NCBI GenBank assembly: GCA_963920765.1
Contig: OY987244.1
Coordinates: 28,004,358 to 28,068,357, forward strand
DNA: 64,000 nt
Source of the DNA: Ulota crispa
Taxonomy: Eukaryota > Streptophyta > Bryopsida > Orthotrichales > Orthotrichaceae
Reading direction: 5' to 3'
The notes below the pieces were generated by a model. It worked only from the letters and a program-made list of their open reading frames with translations, was not told where the DNA came from and did not search any database. Numbering within the stretch: the first letter of the stretch is position 1; the number at the start of each line of letters is the position of its first letter. The position numbers and the translations under genes are program-made. Positions 26,165-38,018 of the stretch are shown piece by piece.

Positions 26165-27136
26165 AACTCAAAGGAATGATTGATTAAAGTGTGCATGAAC
26201 CGTAGCTTAACCTTCGCAGAAGCATGTCGTGGTTCTAGGAAGAGTCCTAACGGATTTCGGTGATCCAAACTGGGAATGTTTACAGAACAATTAATGATCA
26301 GAGCAGCTGGCACAAAGACAAAGACACTCAGTCGTTATGCTTTAAAATCCAGATGGACGCTCTGTGTCGGTGTGATTCCATCAAAACGCCGGTGATTTCC
26401 GTTTACCTTTTACTCATGCATCCTACCAATCTAGCAATGTAAGAACTCAATCATGGAAATTCCCCACTGGGGCTCTTACTTACTTCTGTTATAATAACTT
26501 TTGGTTGGTAAGTTTAGTAAAATATTGACAATTTATTCATTGTATAAAAGGATTTGGCTAATATTAATAAGGCTAACTCATTCATCTGAAGTATGTCGTG
26601 AGTTTGCAGGGCAGTGAAAGATCCAGCCTGCTTTGATTATCACAAGTAGCGTATAAGGTCAATTCTACTGAACTCCTTATTGGTTGAAGGGGTGGACTTT
26701 AATAAATTTAAAATAGAATTTGCCTCATGTCTATAGCCCACCTCTATTCTAGTTTTGGAGCTCTGCGCACATCCACGTCCCACTTTTGGTGCATTGTAAC
26801 ACACCAGTCGAACAGATATGACCAGAGTAGCCAAACTACGTTCCTCAACATACAGTGATATGCACTCTGCTCGACGCAATTAGCGAAATTGGTCCATTCT
26901 CCAGTACTCCCATTAATTTTGTTGTATTAGTGCTGGCAGTCTGGCAATCAGGCACTAATTTAAAATAGTGTCAAAACGTTACTGTCTTATTAATGCCACA
27001 TTTTACTAAATGTGGACAATCCAAATTCCAAAGTACGTAAGTAATATCCTAAATTACTTTGGTGTGTAAAATATGAAGTGATACTTTCAAAACACAAGAA
27101 GTCCTTGCATTGTTTAGGGACCGACATAGAAAGTAT
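26165..27136. other. Intergenic sequence
   Basis: AT-rich to moderate composition. No gene or repeat boundary is recognised. The minus-strand 79-codon frame at 26640-26879 has no domain. Confidence 0.5.
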
Positions 27137-27370
27137 CACCATATTCATTAAATTGGGAATTTGTGATTTCCAAACTGAACTTCACCTTAAACCCAAAAGG
27201 TTAACTTAAATCAAATTTGAAGCTATTTGGTTTGACTCACTAAGATTTTTTCCCTCGCAAATTCCTCCTACTTGTACCCAAAAAATGTTGCAACCACGGT
27301 TTGAGGGGATCAACTAAAACCTTCAAAAGTCCCAAATTGTCCGAAAATTCTCAAATTAACGAATATGGTG
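27137..27370. mobile_element. MITE family B copy 1 (234 bp)
   Basis: Ends CACCATATTCATTAAATTGGG and CTCAAATTAACGAATATGGTG. The interior has the family's fixed phrases ACCTTAAACCCAAAA, CACTAAGATTTTTTCCCTC and AAAACCTTCAAAAGTCCCA. Other copies: 30839-31076, 36623-36886, 38690-38945, and a shorter relative at 36405-36534. Non-coding. Confidence 0.87.
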
Positions 27371-27888
27371 TTAAGTCCGTAATTATATGAATAGTCTAAA
27401 ACTAAAAAAAACACGGGATACTATCATACTAGTTTCCACACCAGAATCACAACTGCGGAGCGACATAAATTTGCAGTCACAGTATGTTGTACCCTCACTC
27501 AAAGAATGAAGTAGTAAGCTGTTAATCCAACATATGCCAATATCAATCTCAGATGAGATGCACGATGGGTGAAGCTGCACAAAAATCAATATTTGAAACA
27601 CAAATGGAGGTTTATTGCCAGGATGGCACAAGAAAGCCAGACCACTTCACGTTGACAGAAAACAAGTACATCGATCACAGAGGATCACTAGAAGTGTAGT
27701 TTAGAAATACAAAGCAATCATAACATGCAACTAACTATATAGCTAGCAAGCTCAGTGCAGGCACTAAACGAAGTCGCTCAATAAATTAAAAAAATCGACG
27801 TGCACCCGGAACTAAGTTTGATTTCAAGCCGTACATATGAAAAACTAGTAGATAAAAAATTACTGGAGGGTCGGGTGATCGATACATA
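27371..27888. other. Flank downstream of the AP2/ERF gene (probable 3' UTR on minus strand)
   Basis: The part nearest 27888 is likely the 3' UTR of the minus-strand gene; the rest is AT-rich. No other feature. Confidence 0.5.
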
Positions 27889-28954
27889 TCACCACAGCCG
27901 GGGCTCGTCGTCACTGTCGTCGTCGTCGTCGTCGTCGTCGTCATCATCGTCACGGGCGGGAGGGGCAGAGCCTTGGAATCTCGGATCGTCGTAAGGCGAC
28001 CAGTTGTTACCGCCCCAAGGATAATACGTCGATGTAGGTGCTTGAGACTCTTCGTAAGTGATGTCTTCCACCTCATCGTCGTCCGAGGATGAGCTGTCCG
28101 CCCTGAGTGAGCTGAAATTATGGTATGAGAACGAGCGACCAGCATACTGCGCTGCCGCTGCGGATGCCGCCGCTTGAATCTCCCGGACACTGTATCGCCC
28201 TGGCGTTCCTGCCGGCAGCCTGTAGTTGAAGTTCGGGAAATTCAGAATGATGGAGTTGCGTCCGCGGCAGCACAGCATCGCTGCGTCGTATGCGTGAGCC
28301 TGTCAAGTAAAATCACGTGCACTCAATGTGAGCAGCCTTGCATTCATTTAAAAATGTCAGATGCCAGTGACATCGACTCAGTTTCAGTTATACGACTTCA
28401 GTGAGAGCTCTACCAGTCCAAGTTTCCAGAACATTGAAAGAAAAAAAACAGTCAGTCACCCTCTTACACCATCTAGTATATTAGGCTGCTATATTTCAAG
28501 CAATGTTTCTTCAACAGCACCAGAATACATCTTTTGAGAATTTAACAGTTTGCTGACTTCAATGACAGCTTCGACGTCCAGGCACCTTATTAGACCGACT
28601 CTAAGGGAACTGAAGATTCCAGTAGAGTTTGAATCTTATGATCAGTCAAAGCTGGAGGTCAAGTGACAATATCATTCCAGTTGAATCAGTAACACTCACT
28701 GGCTAGATTATGTACGTGCACACGGCACAGTGTCTGATTAATAAAATGGCAGAATTCAAGTGTCAGGATTCAATATGGGGCGCAAGGAATCGGTGTAGAT
28801 TATTTACCGCTTCTTCGGCCGATCGAAAGGAACCCAGCCAGATCCGATTGCTTCGTGTGTCAGCTCGACGATACGGCTCTCGGATCTCCGACACCCACTT
28901 GCCCCATTTCCTCATCCGGACTCCTTTGTACCGGGTGGATCCACTTCCTGACAT
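27889..28954 (-). CDS. AP2/ERF transcription factor, DREB group (A-5-like), 185 aa, one intron
   Basis: Nuclear DNA-binding regulator expected to bind GCC or DRE/CRT-type elements. Exon 1 is 28808-28954 (49 codons) and exon 2 is 27889-28299; the GT-AG intron is 28300-28807. The start ATG has an in-frame TAG ten codons upstream. The AP2 domain spans about residues 9-71: [19 protein letters not shown], then a longer than usual linker (YRRADTRSN), [13 protein letters not shown], intron, [29 protein letters not shown] is typical of DREB proteins, and the later [16 protein letters not shown] resembles the ORA47/ERF018-020 group. The C-terminus is Ser/Asp-rich and ends in twelve Asp, then SDDEPRLW, encoded by a GTC/GAC trinucleotide tract; an acidic tail could act in activation. 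Most DREB genes of seed plants are intronless, so the intron in the domain is notable. Confidence 0.92.
27908..27953. repeat. (GTC)n trinucleotide tract coding poly-Asp
   Basis: GTCGTCGTC... with CATCATCGTC at the end. On the minus strand it reads GAC/GAT codons, giving the poly-aspartate stretch at the C-terminus of the AP2/ERF protein. Probably length-variable. Confidence 0.95.
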
Positions 28955-30838
28955 CGTCGATCGCAGCAGCTGTTTCGGACCGAACTACTTGAATAGCTTG
29001 AACTGCCGAGTCTGAAAAAAGCACGACTGCAGTCCAAGTCAGTCGTCAGCATTCAAGCATAAGAAAGTCTCCGTCAAGGAGGTGTCTAGGAGCTATTTTA
29101 TCGACAGCACAAGAACTCGAGATGTCTCTAATCGAAATGCTTGCAGTTAGTGATTACAACCTGCAGTATTACGGCAGAAAGAGGAAAATCGAAACCACAA
29201 CGGTGACTGTCATTCCGGACGGCATGCAATCATTTAACGACTCTTCTGTGTTAGATTGTTGGATAGACATCCAGGACCGTAGTTCGTTATGGTTTCGAAT
29301 GGGAAAGCGTGCACGAAACGGTTACTAATTCCAGATCGACTTCCAGCTGCCTGGATACAAACCTCCAAGTAGCAGTGAAAGGGAGGAAACGGCAGAGATG
29401 GAGCTGACCTGTTCAAGAACAAAGTTTGGCAGGTAGTACTGACTCCAAGACTTCAGTTTAAGCTTAAAAAGGCATGCAAGTCTGAAAGAACTGGTTTGAG
29501 AATGGTCGGACCGATTCATGGTTCTTATACTTGTCTATAAATGTCTGGGTCTGAGACGTTTCGAGACACTACCGCCCTACCGCCGTCAAGTAGAGTGCTA
29601 CAAATGAAGCCTTTCCCTGTTCAATCCCAGGGGGTCACAAAACTTTCGTGTGCACTGTGCACGTGTTCGCATGACAGTCTAGATTCCGGAATTCCGGGAA
29701 CTCCTGGGCCAGGGACCAGGGTTTTCATTTCTTAACAAAAATCGGCATCATTTGATTCTGAAGGGAATCTTTGCCTGGGGGCGAGGTGCTCTTCTTCTCA
29801 GGGCCGCACTATGAAAACTTGGGGCCCTTTCAATCAAAATTACAACCTACATGCACGGTTGTCATATTACACCAACCCTAAACTGGCAGTCCTATTGACA
29901 TAAACACAAATAATCAAGTTTACTCGGCTAAACACTTCTTCTTTATCCCTAAAGGATCAAGGGCGTTTTTTGAGAAGAAATCTCAAAAACAGCCAACTTT
30001 TAGTGCATTTCCGAAATTGAAAATAAAAACTTTTTTTTGAATTTTAACTGTACAAAAGTGTGTTAAGCAAATAAACCGAGGTGTGCAAAACAATTCAGCC
30101 CATTTGACCACGTAGATTGTATGGTTATAAAATGTGAAGTCACTGAAGTGAGAAAAACAATTTTTTTATTCTTGCAAAACAAGGTCAGTAGACTAAGACT
30201 TTCAGCCCTTCTGGAGTAAATTTCTTGCTCTACACAAAAATGAGTTTCTTGACCATTCATAAGTATATGATGTTAGGTCAACTCATGAAATTTTCATAAG
30301 CAAATATAGAGTCTAGCTTATTCTAAATCACCTTGCAAAGTTGCAATACAAGGAGATTAAGTGAATTACTTGACAATACACTAGTGATTTCATGTGCAAC
30401 ATTAAAGGAAAAATGAGATCAAGAGAAGGCCCTCAAGGGAGCTGGCTAGAGCCTAGAGGGGTCAAAAGCATTTAAATGTAATGTCTTTTTTCAAATCAAA
30501 AGAGACTATTGCCCTATACCCGCTTGCACCTTATGACGTAGTACTTCATGAGGAGATACTTTTTTTTTACAATATTATACTCTCTTTGTTTGATGAGTGT
30601 CCTTGTTTGATTGGGAATTCTAATCACAATTTATTCTTGTGTCCCACTAGAGGTCTTCAAGTGCATTAGTGATTGTCATGTTATAGTATTGCTTTGCATC
30701 ATCAAATCCTTTTGTCATGTAGCATGATACATTTGAGTACTTCACACAAGGTAGAGACGTAGAGACCCTTGTGTAGGTACCTTACGTATGCTTCTCCTAC
30801 CTCAACAAATATAGTAGTAACACCATATTTGTTAATTT
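28955..30838. other. AP2/ERF upstream region and intergenic sequence
   Basis: 28955-29150 is the probable 5' leader and promoter of the minus-strand gene. A T-tract followed by CAG at about 29012 on the minus strand could be a leader-intron acceptor. To about 29760 composition is balanced, with short frames lacking domains. At 29944-29965 the phrase TTTATCCCTAAAGGATCAAG looks like a degenerate left end of the TTAA-flanked AAGGATC family, and the GAGGGGTCAAAA near 30456 may be its right end. Confidence 0.45.
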
Positions 30839-31076
30839 GGGAAAAACAGAGGTACCATTTTGTACTCCACCTCAAACCCAAAAAGTTACTTTAAATCATA
30901 TTTGAAAGTATCAAATTTAGTCTGAGTCACTAAGATTTTTTCCCTCGCAAATCCTTCTTCTCAAGTGAGAGCATGTAAACAAAAAAAATGCTGAGCATGG
31001 TTTGAGGTGATCACCTCAAACTTCTTGAAAGTCCCCATTGAATGTACCATTTTTCCCAAATTAACAAATATGGTGT
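30839..31076. mobile_element. MITE family B copy 2 (238 bp)
   Basis: Ends AACACCATATTTGTTAATTTG and CCAAATTAACAAATATGGTGTT, nearly perfect inverted repeats. The interior shares ACCCAAAAAGTTAC, GAGTCACTAAGATTTTTTCCC and GTGATCACCTCAAACTT with other copies. Confidence 0.92.
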
Positions 31077-31190
31077 TTAGCGTGTCAAGATTGGGAGGCC
31101 TTCTTTTGAGCACATTTTTCCTCTAATGCTAGGGAGTCTTTTATTTGAAATTTGAATAGTGAAAAGTTAGAGGCAAACATCTCACATACA

Positions 31191-31331
31191 CAGGTAACAA
31201 AAGAGGTCCACAATGACTGAGTGACAATGACTAAATCATAACTATACAATCATTTTAAACTCATTTTGTAGTCGTTGTTTAGTCATTGCAATCATTGTCA
31301 CTTAGTCATTGTGGACCCGTTTTTTTACCTG
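31191..31331. mobile_element. Small palindromic MITE, family G copy 1 (141 bp)
   Basis: Ends CAGGTAA and TTACCTG. The arms contain GGTCCACAATGACTGAGTGA and the complement TCACTTAGTCATTGTGGACC, with repeated CAATGACTAAA units. A second copy lies at 37897-38018; 35723-35834 is similar in design. Confidence 0.85.
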
Positions 31332-32605
31332 CAATTTGTGAAAAAAATCCAAGGACTTTGAATATAAAGATTGAAAGATCATAGGGTTGAAATTAGAAGA
31401 TTTTGTTTTTTTTGAAACCGCCTGAACAAAGTTAACAAAGTTTGACTCCTATTTAAATGTGATTGAGACCTCAAAATTTAAATTTTTTGATACAAAATAC
31501 CATATTTTATTAGTCACATATATGCCAAATTTCAAAAGTTGATGAGAGTTTTAGCATAAGACTCTCCAAAGAAGCTCAAACTACCTAAGCTACCCAAAAT
31601 CTTTTGGGCAACATAACTTTTGAATCAAGCACTCGATTGGTGAAAAATTATATCTCCACTTAGGGGATATTGACGTATTGTATACATATTTACACATTGT
31701 GTAATAGTTTTGAGAATATCTAACAAAAATCAACTTTGTATGATCCTACCCAAGTTCTCAAGTTTTTGTTGAACGGACACTTTGTCCTTTAGGAGTTAAA
31801 GTATAGACACGGCCACACAAACGCAATTCTACAATTACGCCTTGAAGTTTGCACTTTGATTCTAGCATGGACAACAACCCTGCCCAAGTAAGACCGTTCA
31901 TTTGCCCATCTTGTATTCTTGTGCAACAACCAAATTTTGCCCAATGTGACAACCATACTCAAATGGTTAATGGCCTAGATAAAAGCCCCAAGTATTCATG
32001 GTGATCAAAATGTAATAAGGCCACATACCCACATGTCAAAAAGTTGAGGCTATTTGTGCAATTCTAAAAAAATAGACAAAAAACTTTAAAAATGAGACAA
32101 ATGAAAATGAAATAGTCTCACATTTTATTCATCAAATTGGGAAAAAGTGACATTTTAGGATTTTTGAATTTTATGTTTTTTAAAGAATTTGTAATAAATA
32201 CTCTTTAAAAAACATAAAAAGCAAAAGTCCCAAAATGTCACTTTTTGCCAATTTAATGAATAACTAGTTAACCACTTGGGTTTTGATTTCCTCCTCTTGA
32301 CTCTGGAGTCTTGATAAATATGTTAATCAATTTTAAGAACTGTACTTTCATGAAATCAAAGTACCACCTGGGTCTTTGGCCCATCAATTGGCCTCACTAT
32401 AATTGGCAAAACTTAATCACCCTATTTTAGGAATCGGTACTGTCATTACTATGTCAAATATTGTCATTAGAAGTTTAGAACATGTTTCGGAAATGTGGCC
32501 AGTTGATTTAGTGAATTCAGTGAAGGTCTCGGAGTTGTATACAAAGAATCAACCAATGAGAGGCCAATTTGGAAACAGGCATGGGCTCCAAAATGTCCAT
32601 ATCTC
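31332..32605. other. Intergenic sequence with a solo TTAA-type right end
   Basis: At 31782-31799 TTTGTCCTTTAGGAGTTAA looks like a right terminus of the AAGGACC family; its left end was not found. A near-perfect inverted pair at about 32155-32190 and 32205-32245 (AAGTGACATTTTAGGA... and ...CCCAAAATGTCACTTTTT) forms a ~110-bp palindrome. No gene. Confidence 0.55.
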
Positions 32606-34560
32606 TTAACCCCTAAAGGACTGTTGTCATTTTGAGGACCGTTTGGGTTTAGGTCATGTACCTATGGGTAACTCAGGGTTGTTACTTCGGGCAAGTTTGG
32701 GTTTAGGTCATGTACCTATGGGTAACTCAGGGTTGTTACTTCGGGCAAGTTGAGGCTGTCGGACAGCACAGGTGGGCAGACGAGTCAGATAGCACATGGG
32801 GACAAATCACACCAAACAGGCGGATTAGGGCATTTTTTAGAGTTTTTGACCTAAAAATGAAAGAATCAAATTATAAATTTTCATTTTTATTATGTGATAT
32901 GGCTTTGAATTCACGTTTTGACTTCATGTTGACAACAATGAGTGTCACTAGCATGTATGCTTGGGGAGATCACTTAGTGTATCTAGAGTATATCACGTGT
33001 GGCCAAGTAATCTTTTGACCCCTATTTACTTTTTAATAAACTATGATTTCAACCTATAATTTTGGGCATTGTCTAATAAGGACTATAGGATTCTATTGCC
33101 AAAATCTTCAATCCAAATAATACATTAAATGATTTCTAGAGAATGTTAAAAAATGAACTAAAATGGCATGTTTTTCAACTCTAATATTTATTGAGAACAT
33201 ATTTAGATGACCTTCACATCAATATTCAAGAAGTATAAACTTTCAATAGAGCCTCATTTTTGAGAATTTTTTGTGTAATTTTTACATAATTTTTTCTTAT
33301 ATAAAATAGGGGTGTGAAAGTTATTTTCAGCTTTCCAATGTATCCTTTTACTTCAAAAATTTGTAACTAATTATAATTAATAAAACAAAACATCAATAAT
33401 TCAAAACATAAACTTTCAAAGTAGAAAAATCTACTCATGTATTTTTCTTTTCCTTTTATTTAAATTTTACGACATAATATAGGGGGTCAAAATTGTTGCC
33501 ACACATGGGTTGTATAAATGCATAGAGTGACCTCCCCGGGCATGTACAAAGTTATTTTTTTTTTATCATTTTGGACCATTTTTTAAATTCAGCTATGAGT
33601 TGACTTCACCAGTCAAACCATGACCTCAATCAGACACTTTAGGCGTATGGGCGGGCAGGCAGACGGGTGGCCCAATGTAACAACCATGGGGTAAACTACA
33701 TTGCGTGATTTTCTAAAGCTTTTATTGAAGGTGGGGAGTTCAAAGATCTATGTGGGCATCTAATTTTTTCTTCATTCCAAGATTTGATGAAGAAGTTATG
33801 CATGAACTTATGAAATTTTGGGACGGGCTGCCTGAATGGGAAGCCCAAAAAATTCTTTAAAATGATACATTTTAAAATAAAACTTTGAAATTGGTTCTTT
33901 AGATCATTTCATAAGTAGAAAGCTTTGAATTATTCAACTTCAATCCATGAGATGAGAGTTATGAGATATTTTAGTTTGTGGGCAGCTATGGATTTTCTAC
34001 TCTAAAATAAACTTTGAAGTCCTTTATTTTACTCAATTTTCAATATTTTAGAAAAAAAAACTAAACCAAAGGAAATAGATTGTTTATTACAACAATATCA
34101 CCGTTGGGATTTGTATTTTTCATTTCAATATTTAAATTCTTAACAATTTTGTGTTTTGACCCATTCTCTACTTCTTTCTAATTACAAACTTTTCCCATGT
34201 GTTGTATAGTTCCAATTGATTTGAAAATTCTCCCACACATTCCTAACTTGGTTTTCTACATGGGAAAAAAACCTCAACTTTGCGTAGAGCAATTTTTTGA
34301 TTTAGGAGTGGTGAACGGCATCTGAAATTTTTGGGTAGTATGAAAAAAAACTTTTTTCTTCACTTCATATGTAAAAATCTCACTCCTTGTCATTTGGAAT
34401 AAGCTCAATTTTTTTTCCAAGTACCTCATGCTGTCTAGAGCAAGATCCTACAATTGGATTTCAAAAAAATAAAATAAAAATATCATTCCTCTCATTTCTC
34501 CAAAAGTGGTAGTTTTCAATCTTTTTCACTAAAAAGATGGCTCGGTCCTTTAGGGATAAA
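32606..34560. mobile_element. TTAA-flanked CCCC element, AAGGATC subfamily, enlarged (1.95 kb)
   Basis: Element 32610-34556 starts CCCCTAAAGGACTG and ends GGTCCTTTAGGGA. The left flank is TTAA and the right flank TAAA. The right 840 bp (from about 33710, ATTGAAGGTGGGGA) match 23545-24405. About 1 kb of extra sequence lies between the left end and that point, including an exact 54-bp tandem duplication at 32641-32748 and two similar phrases GGGCAGACGAGTCAG and GGCAGACGGGTGG around 32775 and 33658 that may mark the ends of a filler. Confidence 0.7.
32641..32748. repeat. Exact 54-bp tandem duplication
   Basis: Two identical copies (32641-32694 and 32695-32748) of a unit starting GTTTGGGTTTAGGTCATG and ending CTTCGGGCAA. 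Identity implies a recent event. Confidence 0.97.
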
Positions 34561-35467
34561 CCCCTTAGGAGTTAGGGCCGCCTACTTCTCAAGCTGGTAG
34601 TTCTTTTGAAAAAGCAAATTTCTTCAGGCTTTTTAGCAATTAGGTCAGATATAAACAACACAATCCAACCATATGGATGTAAACTCCGATCTTGGAAGAT
34701 AAGCCCGTAAAAAATTTAGACCCATTTGCTTATGATATGTGATGCATTGGTGAAGCAAAAGGTGGTGCATTGGATTAAGTTTGGATCATACATATTATAT
34801 GAATGGCTCCTACAAGCAACTTCTGTAGAATCACATTTTGAAATTGTGCAATGTTCTTACATGTGATATGTTGAAGGGCTTGAACTTGGGATTTTGGGAA
34901 AAGTTGTACTATTTGATGAAGGAAAGGCATGGATGGTTAGGGTGCAGAATTTGTGGAAAAGATCATGAAATTTTGATCATTTTTAGAAAAAGGAGATTTG
35001 AATGGTTAGAAAATCTAGCCGGACAAGTTATTTGAATAGTATTAATTTACAACTACGTATTTTTTCAAAAGAAGTGTGACATTATACAAGTAATTTTGAT
35101 CGTGCAACGCTAAAATAAGTGAAGAGCTTGGGTAGGGGGTACAAAGCCAAAGAATAATTGGGTTGGCTGCTGTAGTAGCACTATTTACCTGGCCCCTAAT
35201 GACTTCAAGTGACACCATCCTCTTGCTGGTCTTTCAATGAATGATTTGTATTGAACACTTTGGTTTTCCGATACCCCTTCCAATGAATCACTCTCTCTAC
35301 AACATGTTGTAATTCAAAACTTTGATCAAACAAGTGCGTGTGAAAATAGACTTCATTCCCTACATATTTTTAATTGGTCAACCGATGATCCAAATTGATA
35401 ACACACCCTAAATTCCATTTCAAATTTGTTAAGGCAATTTTTGCCTCCTCCAGCCCTAAGGGGTTAA
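34557..35467. mobile_element. TTAA-type element, CCCCTTAGG subfamily (903 bp)
   Basis: Element 34561-35463 starts CCCCTTAGGAGTTAGGG and ends CCCTAAGGGGG. The left flank TAAA is shared with the preceding element and the right flank is TTAA. No second copy of the interior was seen in the window. It is the middle member of a nose-to-tail run of three. Confidence 0.65.
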
Positions 35468-35471
35468 CCAC

Positions 35472-36404
35472 TTAACCCCTAATTGCCCTGAAGGACCAAA
35501 CATCCCTTTGGAGGACAAATGGGATTTTGGGCATGCCCTTACAAGTTACAACTAAACTACTTTGTGTGATTTTCTGAAACTTTTATGGAAGATGAGGAAT
35601 TCAAAAATCAACATGGGCATCTAATTTTTCTTCATTTTGACATTTCTTGAAGAAATTATAGCAAGAACTTATCAAAACTGGGGGAGGAGGGGCAAGTCAA
35701 GCCTGACTTGAAAACCATGTCCTAAATGACTGGTTCATAACAACTGCAAATGTCCTAAACAACTAAACAACAACTAAACTATAATCAAATTGAGTTGTTT
35801 AGGACATTTTTAGTCGTTGTGAACCAGTCATTTAATGCAAGATTTCTTCTAGTGAGGCAACCCAAAAAACTTCTTCAAAAATCACATTTTTTTAAAATTA
35901 AAATTTGAAATTGGTTCTTTAGGTTTACATATATGTGGAAAGCTTTGAATCATTCAATTTCAATTAATGAAATGAAAGTTATGGGAAGTTTTAGTGTGTG
36001 GGTAGGTATGGAGTCTCTCAAAACCTTACCTATCCGCAAACTAACTTCTCATAACTTTCATCTCATCAATTGAAATCAAATGATTCAAAGCTTTTCACAT
36101 GTACATAAGTTTAACAAACCAATTTTAAAAACTAATAAAAATACAATATAATTTTAAAAAAGTTTTTTGAGCAACCTTGCCAGCCCAGGTTGCCTGGAGT
36201 TTTAAAAAAACTAAATATCATGCAATAACTTTTGAACCATGTAGTCAAGAGTTACAAAATAAGCTGGACCTTAATGCTACTCCTTGGGCACATGTTTCAT
36301 AAAATATTCAAAGAAAAAAAATTAAAACTCCATTTGTACTTTTGTAGTGAGTTGCCTAAAATCCAATTTGTCCCTTGTAGGGACAATGGGCTTTTAGGGG
36401 TTAA
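35472..36404. mobile_element. TTAA-flanked CCCC element (925 bp) with a nested palindrome
   Basis: Element 35476-36400 starts CCCCTAATTGCCCTGAAGGACC and ends TTGTCC...GGGCTTTTAGGGG, flanked by TTAA at 35472 and 36401. It resembles 23462-24405 in its left part (GATTTTGGGCATG, then CTTTTATGGAAGATGAGGAA). A palindromic MITE lies inside at 35723-35834, and the body around 35900-36120 is itself an inverted repeat (GGTTCTTTAG...AAAGCTTTGAATCATT and the complement). Confidence 0.85.
35723..35834. mobile_element. Small palindromic MITE (112 bp), nested
   Basis: Arms TAAATGACTGGTTCATAACAA and TTGTGAACCAGTCATTTA, with an inner pair TGTCCTAAACAACT and AGTTGTTTAGGACA. Confidence 0.85.
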
Positions 36405-36534
36405 AACACCATATTCATTAAATCGGGAATTTTGTAACATTTTGGGATTAAGTTGACCAACTTATACCAACCATTAGGGTACAACTTGGGAATTTGGTTT
36501 TCCCAATTTAATGAATATTGTGTTTTAAGGTGTA
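36405..36534. mobile_element. Short family B relative (130 bp)
   Basis: Ends AACACCATATTCATTAAATC and CCAATTTAATGAATATTGTGTT. It directly abuts the TTAA at 36401-36404. It lacks most of the family B interior. Confidence 0.8.
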
Positions 36535-36622
36535 GTTAGAATATTGTAATGCACATATTGACATACATGATAAAAAGAAAAAAAATTGTTCATGTTCAAA
36601 TTAAATATGTAACATTGTATTG

Positions 36623-36886
36623 AACGCCATATTTGTTAAATTGGGAAAATGCGGTTCCCAAATTGAACTTCACCTTAAACCCAAAAAGTTACCTTAAACC
36701 AGATTTGAAGATATTAGATTCAATCCAAGCCACAAAGATTTTTTCCCTTGCAAATTCTTCCTCTCAGATGAGGGCACGTGTACCAAAAAAATGTTGCTTA
36801 AACCTAGAGTTAGGTTTAACGTGATCACCTTAAACCTTCAGAAGTCCCAAATTCAAACATAGTTCCCAAATTAACATATATGGTAT
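36623..36886. mobile_element. MITE family B copy 3 (264 bp)
   Basis: Ends AACGCCATATTTGTTAAATTG and CCAAATTAACATATATGGTATT. It shares the interior phrases of copies at 27137, 30839 and 38690. Confidence 0.87.
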
Positions 36887-37896
36887 TATTGGTGAGAACT
36901 GAATATGTTACATTTGAATGAGAGGTTTTTTAATCCCTAAAAGTGAAAGAAGTGGGTAGCATGTAGATTTGGAGATTTTGAGGCAAAATGAACTAATGTC
37001 TAAATAAATTTCACATACAAGATTTTTGTGTTTGCTATTTTTTTTTCCTTCAAGCTTTACCTAAATTAATTCAAAACTTGACACAAAAATCATGAAACAT
37101 CCAATGTTTAGCTAGTCTGCCTAATCACATAGTAGACAGATTGACAAGAGATGTTTCTTGAACATACTTGAATGTCCTTCATCCATTTTAAGCAATCTCT
37201 ATGTCACATAATCTATTTAAATCTAGTATGTTAATGTAAATCTATTTTTAAATCCTTTTATCTAATTCTAAAATACAAAAAACATTATATCTTCCAATAT
37301 TTTGATAAAACATCAAAACATCTCCCAATATATAAGCAAAATATAGGAGGTCTTTCGATGATTTCTGTATATCTCCAAAAAAGTAAAAATTAAATTTTTA
37401 CTTTTGGATTTTGAATTGTTCAATTTTGGCTAAAAAGGACTTTTTTATGTTAATATTAAATGTCCAAAGACTTGCAATGTACTCACAAACCGTAACCTAA
37501 CATATCATGTCTAACATTTAGACGTCAAAGACTCAAAATGTTTGAAATCATTCATTATTCACATTTTGGATGGTGACACTCTTGGGATCAAGGTTAATCA
37601 AATTGGATCATATAGACAATAGATTGGATAGTTTGCAAGCAAAATCTATCCTTGTTTGTGCCGTGGTTTGTGCTAATAGACAATTTCAACATGATCATGT
37701 TTTTTGATAAACCATAATGCAAGTTGCATCTGTTTAAAATATGAAGTTGCAGACTTGAAGCTCACCTTTCTTGAACTTGCCAGAGACAACACTTTTAGTG
37801 ATGCAAGTACTGTAATCCGTTTGACTTTGCTCAAGACTACAAGCTGACTAGGTGAGTATAATCTCAACAAAGTAAACTTGTTTGGACATACACATG
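36887..37896. other. AT-rich intergenic sequence
   Basis: No gene, RNA or repeat boundary is recognised. The minus-strand 80-codon frame at 37673-37915 has no domain. Confidence 0.55.
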
Positions 37897-38018
37897 TAAA
37901 AAAATAGGTCTTCAATGACTAAGTGACAATGACTAAACCATGATTGTACAGTTATTTTGTAATTGTTGCATAGTCATTGCAATCATTGTCACTTAGTCAT
38001 TTAGGACCTGTTTTTTTA
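37897..38018. mobile_element. Small palindromic MITE, family G copy 2 (~120 bp)
   Basis: Arms TAAAAAAATAGGTCTTCAATG and GACCTGTTTTTTTA, with ACTAAGTGACAATGACTAAA and TAGTCATTGCAATCATTGTC inside; matches 31191-31331. Confidence 0.8.

Noticed and set aside
30419..30470. Right end of a TTAA element starting near 29948
   Set aside because: The left phrase fits the family but GAGGGGTCAAAA lacks TTAA and pairing is weak, so I listed only a possible degenerate end.
36232..36456. Small open frames (60-110 codons) scattered in 29-57 kb
   Set aside because: They occur inside MITEs or AT-rich DNA, differ between copies of the same element and show no codon bias.
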